Origin: Streptomyces sulfonofaciens
GTDB lineage: Bacteria > Actinomycetota > Actinomycetes > Streptomycetales > Streptomycetaceae
Direction: 5' to 3'
Length of the DNA: 64,000 bases
NCBI RefSeq assembly: GCF_014656295.1
Contig: NZ_BNCD01000003.1
Span: forward strand, 472,155-536,154
Shown: positions 1 through 8,894 of the stretch, in pieces
Layout: each line of letters starts with the position of its first letter
Position numbering within the stretch: position 1 is the stretch's first letter
Translations under genes and position numbers: made by a program
Notes under the pieces: generated by a model
Database searches by the model: none
Told to the model about the DNA's origin: nothing
What the model saw: the letters and a program-made list of their open reading frames with translations, nothing else

Positions 1-1
1 C

Positions 2-1384
2 TCAGCAGGACCGGGCCCCGGTGTGCACTGCGAGGGCCGTGTTGGCGGACAGCGTCGCCGTGAGGCGGCCCGAGGAGTCGACCGTCACCGGGCTGCCGTT
101 CTGGACGTTGCAGTAGCCGCCGGCGGGCAGGGACGTCTGGAACGTACGGGTCAGCGGCGCCGACTCGTGGTTGATCGCCACGAAGCCCCTGCCGCCCCGG
201 CCGAACGCGATCGCGTTGTTGCCGTTGTCCCACCAGTTGGTGACCGGCTCGTCCCCCACGGTGTTGCGGAAGGCGACCATGCTCTGGACCTCCGGCCAGT
301 GGTGCTGGCACTTCCAGCCGTCCGCGTAGCAGGCGCGCACCGTGCCGCCGTTCGGCGGTCCCGCGTCGTTGTCACTGAACTCGTAGCCGGAGTGCACGTC
401 GGGTGCCCCGTAGGGCCAGGCGAGCATGAAGACGTTCGCCAGGGTGTAGTTCGCGCCGTCCTTGTAGGTGAGCGTGGAGCCGTTCCGCTCGGTGTCCCAG
501 TTGTCGACGAAGACGCCGGCCCGGCCACTGGGCAGATAGCCCCAGCCCTCCCCGAAGTTGTTCAGGTACGCCAGTTTCTCGCCGGTGAAGACGCGCTTGA
601 GGTCGCGGCCGTAGCGGAACTCCTGGACGTCCCCGTTGGGCAGGTACTCGCCCGGCTGGACCGCCTCCCCGTCGCCGTAGATCACTTCCTGCTTGATGTA
701 GACGTTCGGGTTGCTCAGCCGGGACTTGATGGCCCCGATGTCCTCGGTGGGGATGTGCTTGGCCCCGTCGATGCGGAAGCCGTCGACACCGAGCGAGAGG
801 AGGTCGTCGAGGTACTGCGCCAGCCGGTCGCGCACATAGGGCTCGCCGGTGTCCAGGTCGGCCAGGCCCACCAGTTCGCAGTGCTGGACGTTGAAGCGGT
901 CGGCGTAGTCGTCGACCGGGGACGTGCAGTCGTCCATGTCCTGGGGCTGGTAGATCCCCGGGTAGGTGTACTTGGTGTACGAGGAGCCGCCGGTGCCGGT
1001 GCCGGAGCCCGCGGACATGTGGTTCACCACGGCGTCCGCGACGACCTTCACACCCGCCGCGTGGCAGGTGTCGATCATGTTCTTGAAGGCGGTCCTGTCG
1101 CCCAGCCGCCCCGCGATCCGGTAGCTGACCGGCTGGTACGAGGTCCACCACTGGTTGCCCTGGATGTGCTCGGTGGCCGGGGACACCTCCACGTATCCGT
1201 AGCCGGCCGGGCCGAGGGTGCGGGTGCACTCCCCGGCGACCGAGGCGTACGTCCATTCGAAGAGCTCGGCGGTGACGTCCTTGGCCCCCGGCGGGGCCGC
1301 GTCGGCGGCGCCGGGCGGGACGAGGACCGCGGCCGCCGCGCCCGCCACGACGGCGAGCGCGGCTGCCAGGGATCTGCGGGCCAT
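2..1384 (-). CDS. aml: Secreted alpha-amylase (GH13)
   Basis: Endo-acting starch hydrolase, exported; its maltodextrin products feed the malEFG importer next door. The 460-residue product starts with a Sec signal peptide (Arg-Arg then a hydrophobic Ala/Val stretch, cleavage likely after the AADA region near residue 28). GH13 regions are visible in order: DAVVNH near 116, GFRIDGAKH near 200 with the nucleophile Asp, a Glu in QEVIYG near 232, and FVDNWD near 289 with the third catalytic Asp. Trp sits where many amylases have His in region IV; I believe this is common in Streptomyces enzymes. No C-terminal starch-binding (CBM20) domain follows. The ATG at 1384 has an AGGAGG about 6 nt upstream; the longer reading frame has no signal peptide at its start. 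The stop codon lies at 2-4. Confidence 0.93.
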   Translation of the reverse strand: MARRSLAAALAVVAGAAAAVLVPPGAADAAPPGAKDVTAELFEWTYASVAGECTRTLGPAGYGYVEVSPATEHIQGNQWWTSYQPVSYRIAGRLGDRTAFKNMIDTCHAAGVKVVADAVVNHMSAGSGTGTGGSSYTKYTYPGIYQPQDMDDCTSPVDDYADRFNVQHCELVGLADLDTGEPYVRDRLAQYLDDLLSLGVDGFRIDGAKHIPTEDIGAIKSRLSNPNVYIKQEVIYGDGEAVQPGEYLPNGDVQEFRYGRDLKRVFTGEKLAYLNNFGEGWGYLPSGRAGVFVDNWDTERNGSTLTYKDGANYTLANVFMLAWPYGAPDVHSGYEFSDNDAGPPNGGTVRACYADGWKCQHHWPEVQSMVAFRNTVGDEPVTNWWDNGNNAIAFGRGGRGFVAINHESAPLTRTFQTSLPAGGYCNVQNGSPVTVDSSGRLTATLSANTALAVHTGARSC

Positions 1385-1500
1385 GGTTCCTCCTGCACGT
1401 GGGTGCGCGGACCGCACGGGATGCGTGCGGGTGAGGTGCGGGTGTGGGTGGGGCCAGACCGCAGGGACAACGCGCCATGCCCGTAAGGCCACTGAAGATT

Positions 1501-1621
1501 CTTGCAGCAAGCCGTCAACCGGCTGCCGCACCCGAGACCGTACGATCGTCGTACGGGCCGGTCAACCCTTGCGGCAAAGGGAGTTGAGGGGAAGTCGACT
1601 CGCTGCAAGGTCTTTCGCAAC
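1501..1621 (-). promoter_or_regulatory. aml promoter with candidate MalR operators
   Basis: Read on the minus strand, TTGACC (1565-1560) and TACGGT (1542-1537) are separated by 17 bp, a good housekeeping-type promoter for aml. Around it lie CTTGCAGCAAG (1501-1511, a perfect inverted repeat), CTTGCGGCAAAG (1568-1579, abutting the -35) and a 20-bp element at 1602-1621 that recurs exactly, in the other orientation, upstream of malE. An 8-bp inverted repeat (1538-1556) overlaps the -10. Repeats of this kind are known in Streptomyces amylase promoters and are bound by MalR; binding here is inferred. The rest of the 436-bp gap (1622-1820) shows no gene. Confidence 0.7.
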
Positions 1622-1820
1622 TGCTTTCAGCAGTGCTAACTTCTCCGCACTCCGATCCGGTCGGCCGGTGGTCCTGACTGCCCCACGGCAGGGCCTCACG
1701 CGCCCGGCCGGCCGGACCGGTGACGGGCCCGCGGACACGGCGCACGGACGCCCCGCGTCCGCGCGCCGCCGCCCTCAGGCGCCGGGCGCCGCCCCCGGTG
1801 CCGCTCGGCGGTGCCGCTCG

Positions 1821-3602
1821 TCAGTCGGTGGTCCACCAGGCCGTGGTGTCGCCGGGCAGCAGCGCCGTGCCGTCCTCGTACACGGTGATCCGGTCCGTCG
1901 AGCTGGACAGCATCAGGCGTCCGTGGGCGGGCACGCGGACCGGCGTAGCGGTGGTGTTCGCGGTGCACACGAAGCCCTGCCCGCCGCTTCGCCCGGGGGG
2001 TGTCCTGCGGTAGACGAGCGTGCCCCGCGGCCCTTGCAGCCACTCGACCGCGTCACCGGCGCCCAGCGCCGGATGCGCACGGCGGGCGGCGAGCGCGGCA
2101 CGGTACAGCTCCAGCGTGGAGCCGGGCACCCCGGTCTGGGCCTGCACGCTGAGCTCACCCCAGCCGGACGGCTGCGGCAGCCAGGAACCGCCCTCGCCGA
2201 AGCCGTGCGAGGGCCCGTCCACGGCCCACGGGATCGGCACCCGGCAGCCGTCGCGGAAGCCGTCCTGGCCCGCCGCGCGGAAGAACGACGGGTCCTGCCG
2301 CACCTCGTCGGGCAGGTCCACGACGTCCGGAAGGCCCAGTTCCTCGCCCTGGTAGAGGTAGGCGGAGCCGGGCAGGGCGAGCATCAGCAGCGTCGCGGCG
2401 CGCGCCCTGCGCAGCCCGAGCGCCGGATCACCGGGGGTGCGAAGCTGGGTGCCGAGGCCGGGCGGGTTGGCGTAGCGGGTGGTGTGCCGGGTGACGTCGT
2501 GGTTGGAGAGCACCCAGGTCGCCGGTGCGCCGACGGGGCGCATGGCGTCCAGCGAGCGGTCGATGATCTCGCGCAGGTCCGCCGCGTCCCAGTAGGCGCT
2601 CAGGTACTGGAAGTTGAAGGCCTGGTGGAGTTCGTCGGGGCGTACGTAGTTGGCGGTGCGCTCGACGGTCGGCGTCCATGCCTCGGCGACGAAGACCTTC
2701 GCGCCCGTGCTCAGCCGCCGCCCCCGCGGGGAGGCCCCTTCCGGGCTCCGCTCCGCGTACTCGTCCAGGATGCGCCGCCAGGCGCGGTAGATCTCGTGGA
2801 CGCCGTCCTGGTCGAAGAACGGCACGGTGTCGTTGCCGAGCAGCCTGAGCTGGTCGTGGGCGCCGAGGTCGGGCAGCCCGTCGGCCTTCACCAGGCCGTG
2901 GGCCACGTCGACGCGGAAGCCGTCCACGCCCATGTCCAGCCAGAACCGCAGGATGGAGCGGAACTCGTCGTGCACCGCCGGGTGGTCCCAGTTGAGGTCG
3001 GGCTGCTCGGGCGCGAAGAGGTGGAGGTACCACTCGCCGGGCGCCCCGTCCGGCTCGGTGACCCGGGTCCAGGCGGGACCGCCGAAGATGGACTCCCAGT
3101 CGTTCGGCGGCTGCTCGCCGTCCGCGCCCTTGCCCGGCCGGAAGTGGTAGCGCTCGCGCAGCGGCGATCCGGGGCCCTGGGCGAGGGCGCGCCTGAACCA
3201 CTCGTGCCGGTCGGAGGAGTGGTTGGGCACGAGGTCGACGATGATGCGCAGGCCGAGGTCGTGGGCGTCGCGGATCACCGCGTCGGCGTCGAGCAGGGTG
3301 CCGAACATGGGGTCCACCGCGCGGTAGTCGGCGACGTCGTAGCCGGCGTCGGCCTGCGGCGAGGCGTAGAAGGGACTGAGCCACACCGCGTCGACGCCCA
3401 GCTCGCGCAGGTACGGGAGCCGGGAGCGTACCCCTTCGAGGTCGCCCATTCCGTCGGCGTTGCTGTCGGCGAAGCTGCGGGGGTAGACCTGGTAGATCAC
3501 CGCGTCGCGCCACCAGTCGCGGTGCGTCGCGGCGGCGGGTGCGGTGGCGGCGGTGTGCGGCTGGTCGGCAGTGTGCTGCGGGTCGGCGGTGTGCTGACTC
3601 AT
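1821..3602 (-). CDS. aglA: Alpha-glucosidase (GH13, oligo-glucosidase type)
   Basis: Predicted cytoplasmic exo-glucosidase of 593 residues releasing glucose from imported maltose and maltodextrins. No signal peptide; the variable N-terminus (about 30 residues rich in His, Thr and Ala) precedes the RDAVIYQVYPRSF opening typical of GH13 alpha-glucosidases. Catalytic regions: DLVPNH near 121, GFRVD near 222 with the nucleophile, EAW near 305 as acid/base, SNHD near 363. It follows malG by 110 bp on the same strand, so it is probably the last gene of malE-malF-malG-aglA. The ATG at 3602 has a GGAAG motif just upstream; longer in-frame starts would run back into malG. Specificity for alpha-1,4 versus alpha-1,6 linkages cannot be decided from sequence alone. 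Confidence 0.9.
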   Translation of the reverse strand: MSQHTADPQHTADQPHTAATAPAAATHRDWWRDAVIYQVYPRSFADSNADGMGDLEGVRSRLPYLRELGVDAVWLSPFYASPQADAGYDVADYRAVDPMFGTLLDADAVIRDAHDLGLRIIVDLVPNHSSDRHEWFRRALAQGPGSPLRERYHFRPGKGADGEQPPNDWESIFGGPAWTRVTEPDGAPGEWYLHLFAPEQPDLNWDHPAVHDEFRSILRFWLDMGVDGFRVDVAHGLVKADGLPDLGAHDQLRLLGNDTVPFFDQDGVHEIYRAWRRILDEYAERSPEGASPRGRRLSTGAKVFVAEAWTPTVERTANYVRPDELHQAFNFQYLSAYWDAADLREIIDRSLDAMRPVGAPATWVLSNHDVTRHTTRYANPPGLGTQLRTPGDPALGLRRARAATLLMLALPGSAYLYQGEELGLPDVVDLPDEVRQDPSFFRAAGQDGFRDGCRVPIPWAVDGPSHGFGEGGSWLPQPSGWGELSVQAQTGVPGSTLELYRAALAARRAHPALGAGDAVEWLQGPRGTLVYRRTPPGRSGGQGFVCTANTTATPVRVPAHGRLMLSSSTDRITVYEDGTALLPGDTTAWWTTD

Positions 3603-3712
3603 GGCTTCCTTGGCGTCCGGTGGTGCTGCGTCGGATGGTCGGGTACGTACGTGCGGGACGGACGGTGGCGCACGGGCGCTGGGGGGCGTCAAAGGGGGCG
3701 GCGGGCCGGTGC

Positions 3713-4669
3713 TCAGCCCTTGGTGCCGCCCGCGGTGAGGCCGGTCACCAGGTTCTTCTGCACCAGGTAGAAGACGACGGAGACCGGGACGGCGATCAGG
3801 ACCGCGGTGGCCGCCATGTAGTTCCACTGGGCGTCGTGCTCGCTGATGAAGCTCTGCAGGCCCACGGCGAGCGTGTACTTCTGGTCGTCCAGCATGAACG
3901 TCGACGCGAAGGCCACCTCGCCCCAGGCGGTGATGCAGGTGTAGAAGGCGGCGACGGCGAGGCCGGGCCTGGCCAGCGGCAGGATCAGCCGCCAGAAGGT
4001 GCCGAAGGGCGTCAGACCGTCGACGCGTCCCGCCTCGTCGATCTCGACGGGGATGGTGTCGAAGTAGCCCTTCAGCAGCCAGGCGCTGTAGGGCACGGCG
4101 GTGGAGCAGTAGACGAGGATCAGGGCACCGTAGGTGTCGATGAGCCCCAGGTCGGCGAGGATCACGTACATCGGCACCATCAGGACGGCGACCGGGAACA
4201 TCTGGGTGACCAGCAGGACCCACATCAGCTTGCGGTGGCCCGGGAAGCGCATGCGCGAGACCGCGTAGCCGGTGGTGGCCGCGCAGAGCACGCCGACGAC
4301 CGTGGTGCCGAGCGACACGACGAGGGTGCTCCGGAGCCAGTGGAAGAAGTCGGTGTGCGCCAGTACGAACGTGTAGTTGGAGAGCGCCGCCTTGCCGGGG
4401 ATGCCGCCGGGGTGCAGGTAGTCGTTCTTGTCGGGGCCCAGGGACAGGAAGACCAGCCAGCCGATCGGGAACACCGCGATCACGCTGCCCACGGCCAGCA
4501 CCCCGTGCGAGAGCACGGACGCACCGCGGCCGCGCTCGCCGCGCCGCCGGTTGCGCACCCGGCCGGCCCGCGCCGGGGCGGACGGGGCGGGCGCCCCGGG
4601 CGCGGGAGCGGGCGCGTGCCGGGCGCGGGTCGTCGGGGCGGGGGCCGGTGGCGTGCCTGGCGTACTCAT
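3713..4669 (-). CDS. malG: Maltodextrin ABC permease MalG
   Basis: Second transmembrane subunit of the maltose/maltodextrin importer, 318 residues. The N-terminal 60 residues are a Pro/Ala/Arg-rich cytoplasmic extension, followed by six predicted membrane helices. The ATPase-contact EAA loop is readable as EIDEAGRVDGL near residue 200, and the C-terminus ends in GGTKG as in many MalG/LacG proteins. The ATG at 4669 has a CAGGAG about 8 nt upstream and lies 16 nt after the malF stop, so the two are surely co-transcribed. No ATPase gene lies in the cluster: Streptomyces sugar importers of this type share the MsiK ATPase encoded elsewhere (family knowledge). Confidence 0.93.
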   Translation of the reverse strand: MSTPGTPPAPAPTTRARHAPAPAPGAPAPSAPARAGRVRNRRRGERGRGASVLSHGVLAVGSVIAVFPIGWLVFLSLGPDKNDYLHPGGIPGKAALSNYTFVLAHTDFFHWLRSTLVVSLGTTVVGVLCAATTGYAVSRMRFPGHRKLMWVLLVTQMFPVAVLMVPMYVILADLGLIDTYGALILVYCSTAVPYSAWLLKGYFDTIPVEIDEAGRVDGLTPFGTFWRLILPLARPGLAVAAFYTCITAWGEVAFASTFMLDDQKYTLAVGLQSFISEHDAQWNYMAATAVLIAVPVSVVFYLVQKNLVTGLTAGGTKG

Positions 4670-4685
4670 CGGTCGGGCTCCTGCG

Positions 4686-5696
4686 TCAGACGGCGGGTTG
4701 TGCATTGCGGGCCAGCCAGCGGCGGTAGACGGAGGTGAAGACGATCAGGATCGACAGCAGCAGCACCCCGTACGCGGCGGACTGCGCGTAGTCGCGCGGC
4801 TGCTGGCCGAAGCCGAGCTGGTAGGCCCAGGTGACGAGGATCTGGGCGTCCGGCGCGCCGTGCACGCCGAACAGCAGGTAGATGATGGTGAACTGGTTGA
4901 AGGTCCAGATGACGCCGAGCAGCACCACGGTGGAGCCGACCGAGCTGAGCCCGGGCAGCGTCACGTGCCTGAAGCGCTGCCAGGCGCTCGCGCCGTCCAT
5001 CTCGGCCGCCTCGTACAGCATCGGGTCGATCGCCTGGAGGCCGCCGAGCAGCGAGACCATCATGAACGGCACACCGCACCAGGTGTTGACGAGCACCGCG
5101 GCGGCGCGCTGGAAGAAGGTGCTCTCCAGCCACTGCGGCTGCGGCAGGTGCAGCGAACCGAGCACCGTGTTGACGAGCCCGGAGTCGGCGAGCAGGATCC
5201 GCCAGGAGAAGACGGTGACGAAGGTCGGCACGGCCCACGGCAGGATCAGCAGCATCCGGTAGACGGTGCGGCCGCGGAGCTTCTGGTTGAGCAGCAGCGC
5301 GAGCCCGAGCCCGATCAGGTAGTGCAGGGCCACGCAGAGCGCCGTCCACACGACGGTCCACACGAAGTGGGACCAGAAGCGGTCCCAGGCGGTCGGCCCC
5401 CACAGGATGTCGGCGTAGTTGTCTAGGCCGACGAAGCGGTAGGTGGCGTCGATGTGGTTGACGCCGATGGTGCGGGCCGAGTTGAGGCTGTTGGCGTCGG
5501 TGAGGGTCAGATAGAGGCCGCGCGCCAGCGGGTAGCCCACCAGCACGCCGAGCACGACGACGACCGGCGCGACCATCGCGTACGCGTACCAGTGGGTGCG
5601 GTACCCGTGTTTCAGGCGCGTCAGGAGGCCGGGGCGCGGCGGGCGGCCGGCGCCGCGGCCGGTGTCCGCTGCCGCGCGCTGGACGGCGACTGTCAT
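4686..5696 (-). CDS. malF: Maltodextrin ABC permease MalF
   Basis: First transmembrane subunit of the maltodextrin importer, 336 residues. The N-terminal helix (around residues 37-58, rich in Val and Leu) is followed by five more hydrophobic segments and the EAA loop LYEAAEMDGASAW near residue 228, the docking site for the shared ATPase. It lacks the large periplasmic loop of enteric MalF, as is usual in Gram-positive systems. The ATG at 5696 has AGAAGG about 8 nt upstream. It follows malE by 109 bp containing a strong hairpin and precedes malG by 16 nt. Confidence 0.93.
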   Translation of the reverse strand: MTVAVQRAAADTGRGAGRPPRPGLLTRLKHGYRTHWYAYAMVAPVVVVLGVLVGYPLARGLYLTLTDANSLNSARTIGVNHIDATYRFVGLDNYADILWGPTAWDRFWSHFVWTVVWTALCVALHYLIGLGLALLLNQKLRGRTVYRMLLILPWAVPTFVTVFSWRILLADSGLVNTVLGSLHLPQPQWLESTFFQRAAAVLVNTWCGVPFMMVSLLGGLQAIDPMLYEAAEMDGASAWQRFRHVTLPGLSSVGSTVVLLGVIWTFNQFTIIYLLFGVHGAPDAQILVTWAYQLGFGQQPRDYAQSAAYGVLLLSILIVFTSVYRRWLARNAQPAV

Positions 5697-5746
5697 GGCG
5701 TTGCACCTTCTGGGAGTCGGCCCCGGGTCCCGGCCCGGGCGGGGAA

Positions 5747-5802
5747 GCCGGGACCGCCGGGCCCGCCCGCCCCCGTGCGGCGGGCGGACCCGGCGGTCCG
5801 GC
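5747..5802 (-). terminator. Strong intergenic hairpin between malE and malF
   Basis: Arms at 5747-5771 and 5779-5802 pair over about 22 positions with one or two mismatches and a 7-nt loop. No T-run follows. Such hairpins after the binding-protein gene of an ABC operon usually protect the upstream mRNA or partly terminate, giving more binding protein than permease. That role is inferred from position. Confidence 0.65.
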
Positions 5803-5805
5803 TGG

Positions 5806-7077
5806 TCACTTGCTGAAGCCGGGCAGCAGCTTGGCCATCGCGAGCTCGGCGTTGCCGAGGCCCGCCTTCAGGGACTCCTTGCCGCCCGCGACCTTCGGCA
5901 GCTCGCTGTCGAGCGGGGTCCACAGGGAGCTGTACTCGGGCAGCGCGGGGCGCGGGCGCGCGACGGGCAGGACTTTCTGGAACCCTGCGATGCCCGGGTC
6001 GGTCCTGACCCGGCCGGTGTAGGCGTCCCCGCGGGTCGGCAGGGTGGAGTTCCTCAGCGCGATCTGCTCCTGCGACGCCTTCGAGGTCATGAACCTCACG
6101 AACGTCAGCGCGGCCTTCTGGTGCGCCGCGTCGGACCCGGCGTAGACGGAGAGGTTGTGGCCGCCGGTCGGCGCGCCGGGCTTGCCGGCCGAGCCGGCGG
6201 GAACGGGGGCGATGCCGAGGTCGGCCCTGTCCTTGAACGCCGTGCCCTTGTAGAAGTTGGTGATCTCCCACGGGCCCTGGACGATCGCGGCGACCTTGCC
6301 GCTCTCGAAGGCGTCCTGCTGGTGGGCGTAGGCGTCGGCGGTGGTGTCGGCCGCGTGCAGGCCCTTGCCGTCGAAGAGGCCCTGCCAGGTCGTGAAGGCC
6401 CTGACCGCGGGGGCGCTCCCGACGGTGATCTTCTTGGCGCCGGCGTCGACGGTGTCGGTGCCCTCGCCGTAGAGGAAGGGCTGGGCGTAGTAGCCGGCGG
6501 TGGAGCCCCAGTAGCCGTCGGCGCCGGTCCTGTCCTTGATCCTGGCGGCGTCCGCCTTGAGGTGGGTCCAGTCGGCGGGCGGCCGGTCGATGCCCGCCTT
6601 GCGGAAGAGGTCCTTGTTGTAGACGAGCGCGAGCGTGTCGGTGACGAGGGGAACCCCGTACGTCTTCCCCTGGAACCGCGCCTGCTTGATCAGGTTCGGC
6701 TCGAAGTCGCCCTGTTCGGCGAGGGCGTCGGTGCCGTCCAGCGGCAGCAGGTAGCCCTGCTTGGCGAAGGCGGGGGTCCAGCCGACCTCGGCACGCAGCA
6801 CGTCCGGGGCGCCCTTGCTGCCCGCCGCCGTGTCGAACTTGTTCTGCGCCTGGTCGAAGGGGACGTTGACGTACTTGACCTTGATGTCCGGGTGGGCCTT
6901 CTCGAACTTCTCGACCAGGGCCTGGTAGGTGGGTGCCTCGTTGGTGGCGTTGGACGTGTCCCACCAGGTGATGGTGGTCGGTCCCGAACTGCCGCTGCCG
7001 CCGTCGCTTCCGCCGCACGCCGTCGCCGCGAGGGCGAGGGACGCCACCAGTGCGGTGGCCGCTGTGCCACGCCGCAT
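5806..7077 (-). CDS. malE: Maltodextrin-binding lipoprotein MalE
   Basis: Extracellular solute-binding protein (family 1) that captures maltose and maltodextrins for MalFG; 423 residues. A short signal peptide ends in a lipobox-like ATAC with Cys near residue 21, followed by a Gly/Ser linker, so it is predicted to be lipid-anchored outside the membrane. The mature part has the typical opening (ITWWDTSN, then PDIKVKYVNVPFD) and the conserved GPWEITNF stretch near residue 266. The ATG at 7077 has an AAGGAGA 4-5 nt upstream. First gene of the malEFG-aglA unit; a MalR-type site overlaps its likely promoter. Confidence 0.94.
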   Translation of the reverse strand: MRRGTAATALVASLALAATACGGSDGGSGSSGPTTITWWDTSNATNEAPTYQALVEKFEKAHPDIKVKYVNVPFDQAQNKFDTAAGSKGAPDVLRAEVGWTPAFAKQGYLLPLDGTDALAEQGDFEPNLIKQARFQGKTYGVPLVTDTLALVYNKDLFRKAGIDRPPADWTHLKADAARIKDRTGADGYWGSTAGYYAQPFLYGEGTDTVDAGAKKITVGSAPAVRAFTTWQGLFDGKGLHAADTTADAYAHQQDAFESGKVAAIVQGPWEITNFYKGTAFKDRADLGIAPVPAGSAGKPGAPTGGHNLSVYAGSDAAHQKAALTFVRFMTSKASQEQIALRNSTLPTRGDAYTGRVRTDPGIAGFQKVLPVARPRPALPEYSSLWTPLDSELPKVAGGKESLKAGLGNAELAMAKLLPGFSK

Positions 7078-7214
7078 GAGATCTCCTTGAAGGGTCAGAA
7101 GCCCGTGGGCCCGGGGACCGCCCGTCCGCTCCCCTGCCGCCGGCTGCCGTGCCTGTGGTGCGTGTCGTACGTGCCGGGGTGCCCCGGCACGCACTGCCGG
7201 CGCCGGGCGACGTG

Positions 7215-7254
7215 AACGTAACAGCGCCGCATTCGTTGCGAAAGACCTTGCAGC
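7215..7254 (-). promoter_or_regulatory. malE promoter overlapped by MalR-type element
   Basis: On the minus strand TTTCGC (7243-7238) and TACGTT (7220-7215) are 17 bp apart. The 20-bp element shared exactly with the aml upstream region lies at 7235-7254 and covers the -35, the arrangement expected for repression when maltose is absent. The promoter is a pattern call; the shared element is directly visible. Confidence 0.6.
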
Positions 7255-7372
7255 AAAAAAATGAAAGGAGGCCCGATGGTTACCGCCCCGTGATCCGGCC
7301 TCGGGCCCGAACTGGCGTCGTGTGCCTGGCGGGAGGCGCCGAGGAGGGGCGCAGACGGAGCCTGATCGGCTT

Positions 7373-7442
7373 CTGCAAGAGTCTGCAAGCTCTTGCCACA
7401 ATGCCGTCACACAGGGATCATCGACCCCTTGACCCTTGCAAG
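7373..7442. promoter_or_regulatory. Further CTGCAAG/CTTGCAAG boxes between malE and malR
   Basis: CTGCAAG occurs at 7373-7379 and 7383-7389, exactly 10 bp apart. The arms GCAAGAG (7375-7381) and CTCTTGC (7390-7396) form an inverted repeat around them. A perfect CTTGCAAG palindrome lies at 7435-7442. These resemble the boxes at aml and malE and may serve MalR autoregulation. The remaining sequence up to malR at 7740 carries only simple repeats. Confidence 0.5.
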
Positions 7443-7522
7443 AGCGGCCTCCGCACCCGGCACCCCCGAAGAGGCAGCGGCCGCCGCACGGGAACGACCG
7501 CACACCACTCCCGCACGACCAC

Positions 7523-7587
7523 CCACCGCACCACCGCACCACCGCACCACCGCACCACCCAGTGAGCAACCACCCAGTGAGCAACCA
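7523..7587. repeat. Tandem repeats upstream of malR
   Basis: Four perfect copies of the octamer CCACCGCA (7523-7554) are followed by two perfect copies of a 15-bp unit starting CCCAGTGAG (7558-7572, 7573-7587). They lie about 150 bp before the malR start. No function is evident. Confidence 0.8.
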
Positions 7588-7739
7588 CGACGGCGCCCGG
7601 CCAGGCAGGCGAAGGCGGCGCCGGCTCAGGCGCAAAGGCAGGCGCGATGACGCAGCAGCCCACCGCGGGGCGCACAACGACCCGCACTCGACGACCGGTT
7701 GGTGGGCAGACCGGACCCCGCCCGGTAAGGTCCACCCCT

Positions 7740-8825
7740 GTGACCGTACGGCTCGCCGACATCGCAGCCCAGGCGGGGGTCAGCGAGGCGACCGTCAGCC
7801 GGGTGCTGAACGGCAGGCCCGGGGTCGCCGCGACCACCCGCCAGTCCGTGCTGGCCGCCCTGGACGTGCTCGGATACGAGCGCCCGGTACGGCTGCGCCG
7901 GCGCAGCGAGGGCCTGGTCGGCCTGATCACGCCCGAGCTGGAGAACCCGATCTTCCCGGCGCTCGCGCAGGTCATCGGCCAGGCGCTGACCCGGCAGGGC
8001 TACACGCCCGTGCTGGCCACCCAGACGCCGGGCGGCTCCACCGAGGACGAGCTGACCGAGATGCTGGTGGACCGCGGCGTGGCCGGGATCATCTTCGTCT
8101 CCGGCCTGCACGCGGACACCACCGCGGACACCCAGCGCTACGACCAGCTACGTGCCCAGGGCGTGCCGTTCGTACTGGTCGACGGCTTCTCGCCGAAGGT
8201 GCAGGCGCCGTTCATCTCTCCGGACGACCGGGCCGCGACGCATCTCGCGGTGACCCATCTGGTCTCACTCGGGCACACCGGGATCGGGCTGGCCCTCGGG
8301 CCGAAGCGGTTCGTCCCGGTGCAGCGGAAGATCGAGGGCTTCGTGCGGGCCGTGCAGGACCAGCTCGGCCTGACCGCCGAGGACATCCACGCCCGTCTGG
8401 TCCAGCACTCCCTCTACACGCTGGAGGGCGGTCAGGCGGCGGCCGCCGCGCTGATGGACCGGGGCTGCACGGCGATCGTGTGCGCCAGCGACATGATGGC
8501 GCTGGGCGCGATCCGGGCGGCACGGCAGCGCGGCCTGGAGGTGCCCGGCGACGTCTCGGTGGTCGGCTTCGACGACTCCCCGCTGATCGCCTTCACCGAC
8601 CCGCCGCTGACCACGGTCCGTAAGCCGGTGCCCGCGATGGGTCAGGCCGCGGTGCGCACCCTGCTGGAGGAGATCGGCGGGACTCCCGCACCGCACAGCG
8701 AGTTCGTCTTCATGCCCGAGCTGGTGGTGCGCGGATCCACGGCGTCCGTCCCGCCGACCGGTTCGAGCGGTCCCACCGGTACCAGAACACCTGGACCAGG
8801 TGACCGAAAAAACCGTAAAGCCTAG
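7740..8825 (+). CDS. malR: LacI-family repressor MalR
   Basis: DNA-binding repressor of maltodextrin genes, 361 residues from the GTG at 7740. The N-terminal HTH is textbook LacI (VRLADIAAQAGVSEATVSRV, then VLNGRPGV, residues about 3-28) followed by a type I periplasmic-binding-like sensor domain ending with the VPGDVSVVGFDDSP segment. An in-frame ATG lies 93 bp upstream, but the extra residues are low-complexity Thr/Arg/Pro, and the family begins directly at the HTH. It is divergent from malE; the boxes in the 662-bp gap are its likely operators. A maltose-type inducer is assumed from the family. Confidence 0.9.
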   Translation: MTVRLADIAAQAGVSEATVSRVLNGRPGVAATTRQSVLAALDVLGYERPVRLRRRSEGLVGLITPELENPIFPALAQVIGQALTRQGYTPVLATQTPGGSTEDELTEMLVDRGVAGIIFVSGLHADTTADTQRYDQLRAQGVPFVLVDGFSPKVQAPFISPDDRAATHLAVTHLVSLGHTGIGLALGPKRFVPVQRKIEGFVRAVQDQLGLTAEDIHARLVQHSLYTLEGGQAAAAALMDRGCTAIVCASDMMALGAIRAARQRGLEVPGDVSVVGFDDSPLIAFTDPPLTTVRKPVPAMGQAAVRTLLEEIGGTPAPHSEFVFMPELVVRGSTASVPPTGSSGPTGTRTPGPGDRKNRKA

Positions 8826-8894
8826 ATGATGCATTCCTGGCCCAGTGCGGGGGATCCTCGGTAGGAGAACCGCTTTCTGGCAGAATCTCCGCCT

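Noticed and set aside
1513-1518. TTGACG on the minus strand as the main aml -35 box
   Set aside because: No acceptable -10 lies 16-19 bp downstream, whereas TTGACC/TACGGT at 1565-1537 has ideal spacing.
1218-3770. 850-codon plus-strand frame over the amylase and glucosidase genes
   Set aside because: Antisense to two well-supported GH13 genes; composition is that of a shadow frame.
7523-7587. Repeat cluster upstream of malR as a CRISPR array
   Set aside because: Units are 8 and 15 bp, directly adjacent without spacers, and no cas genes are present.
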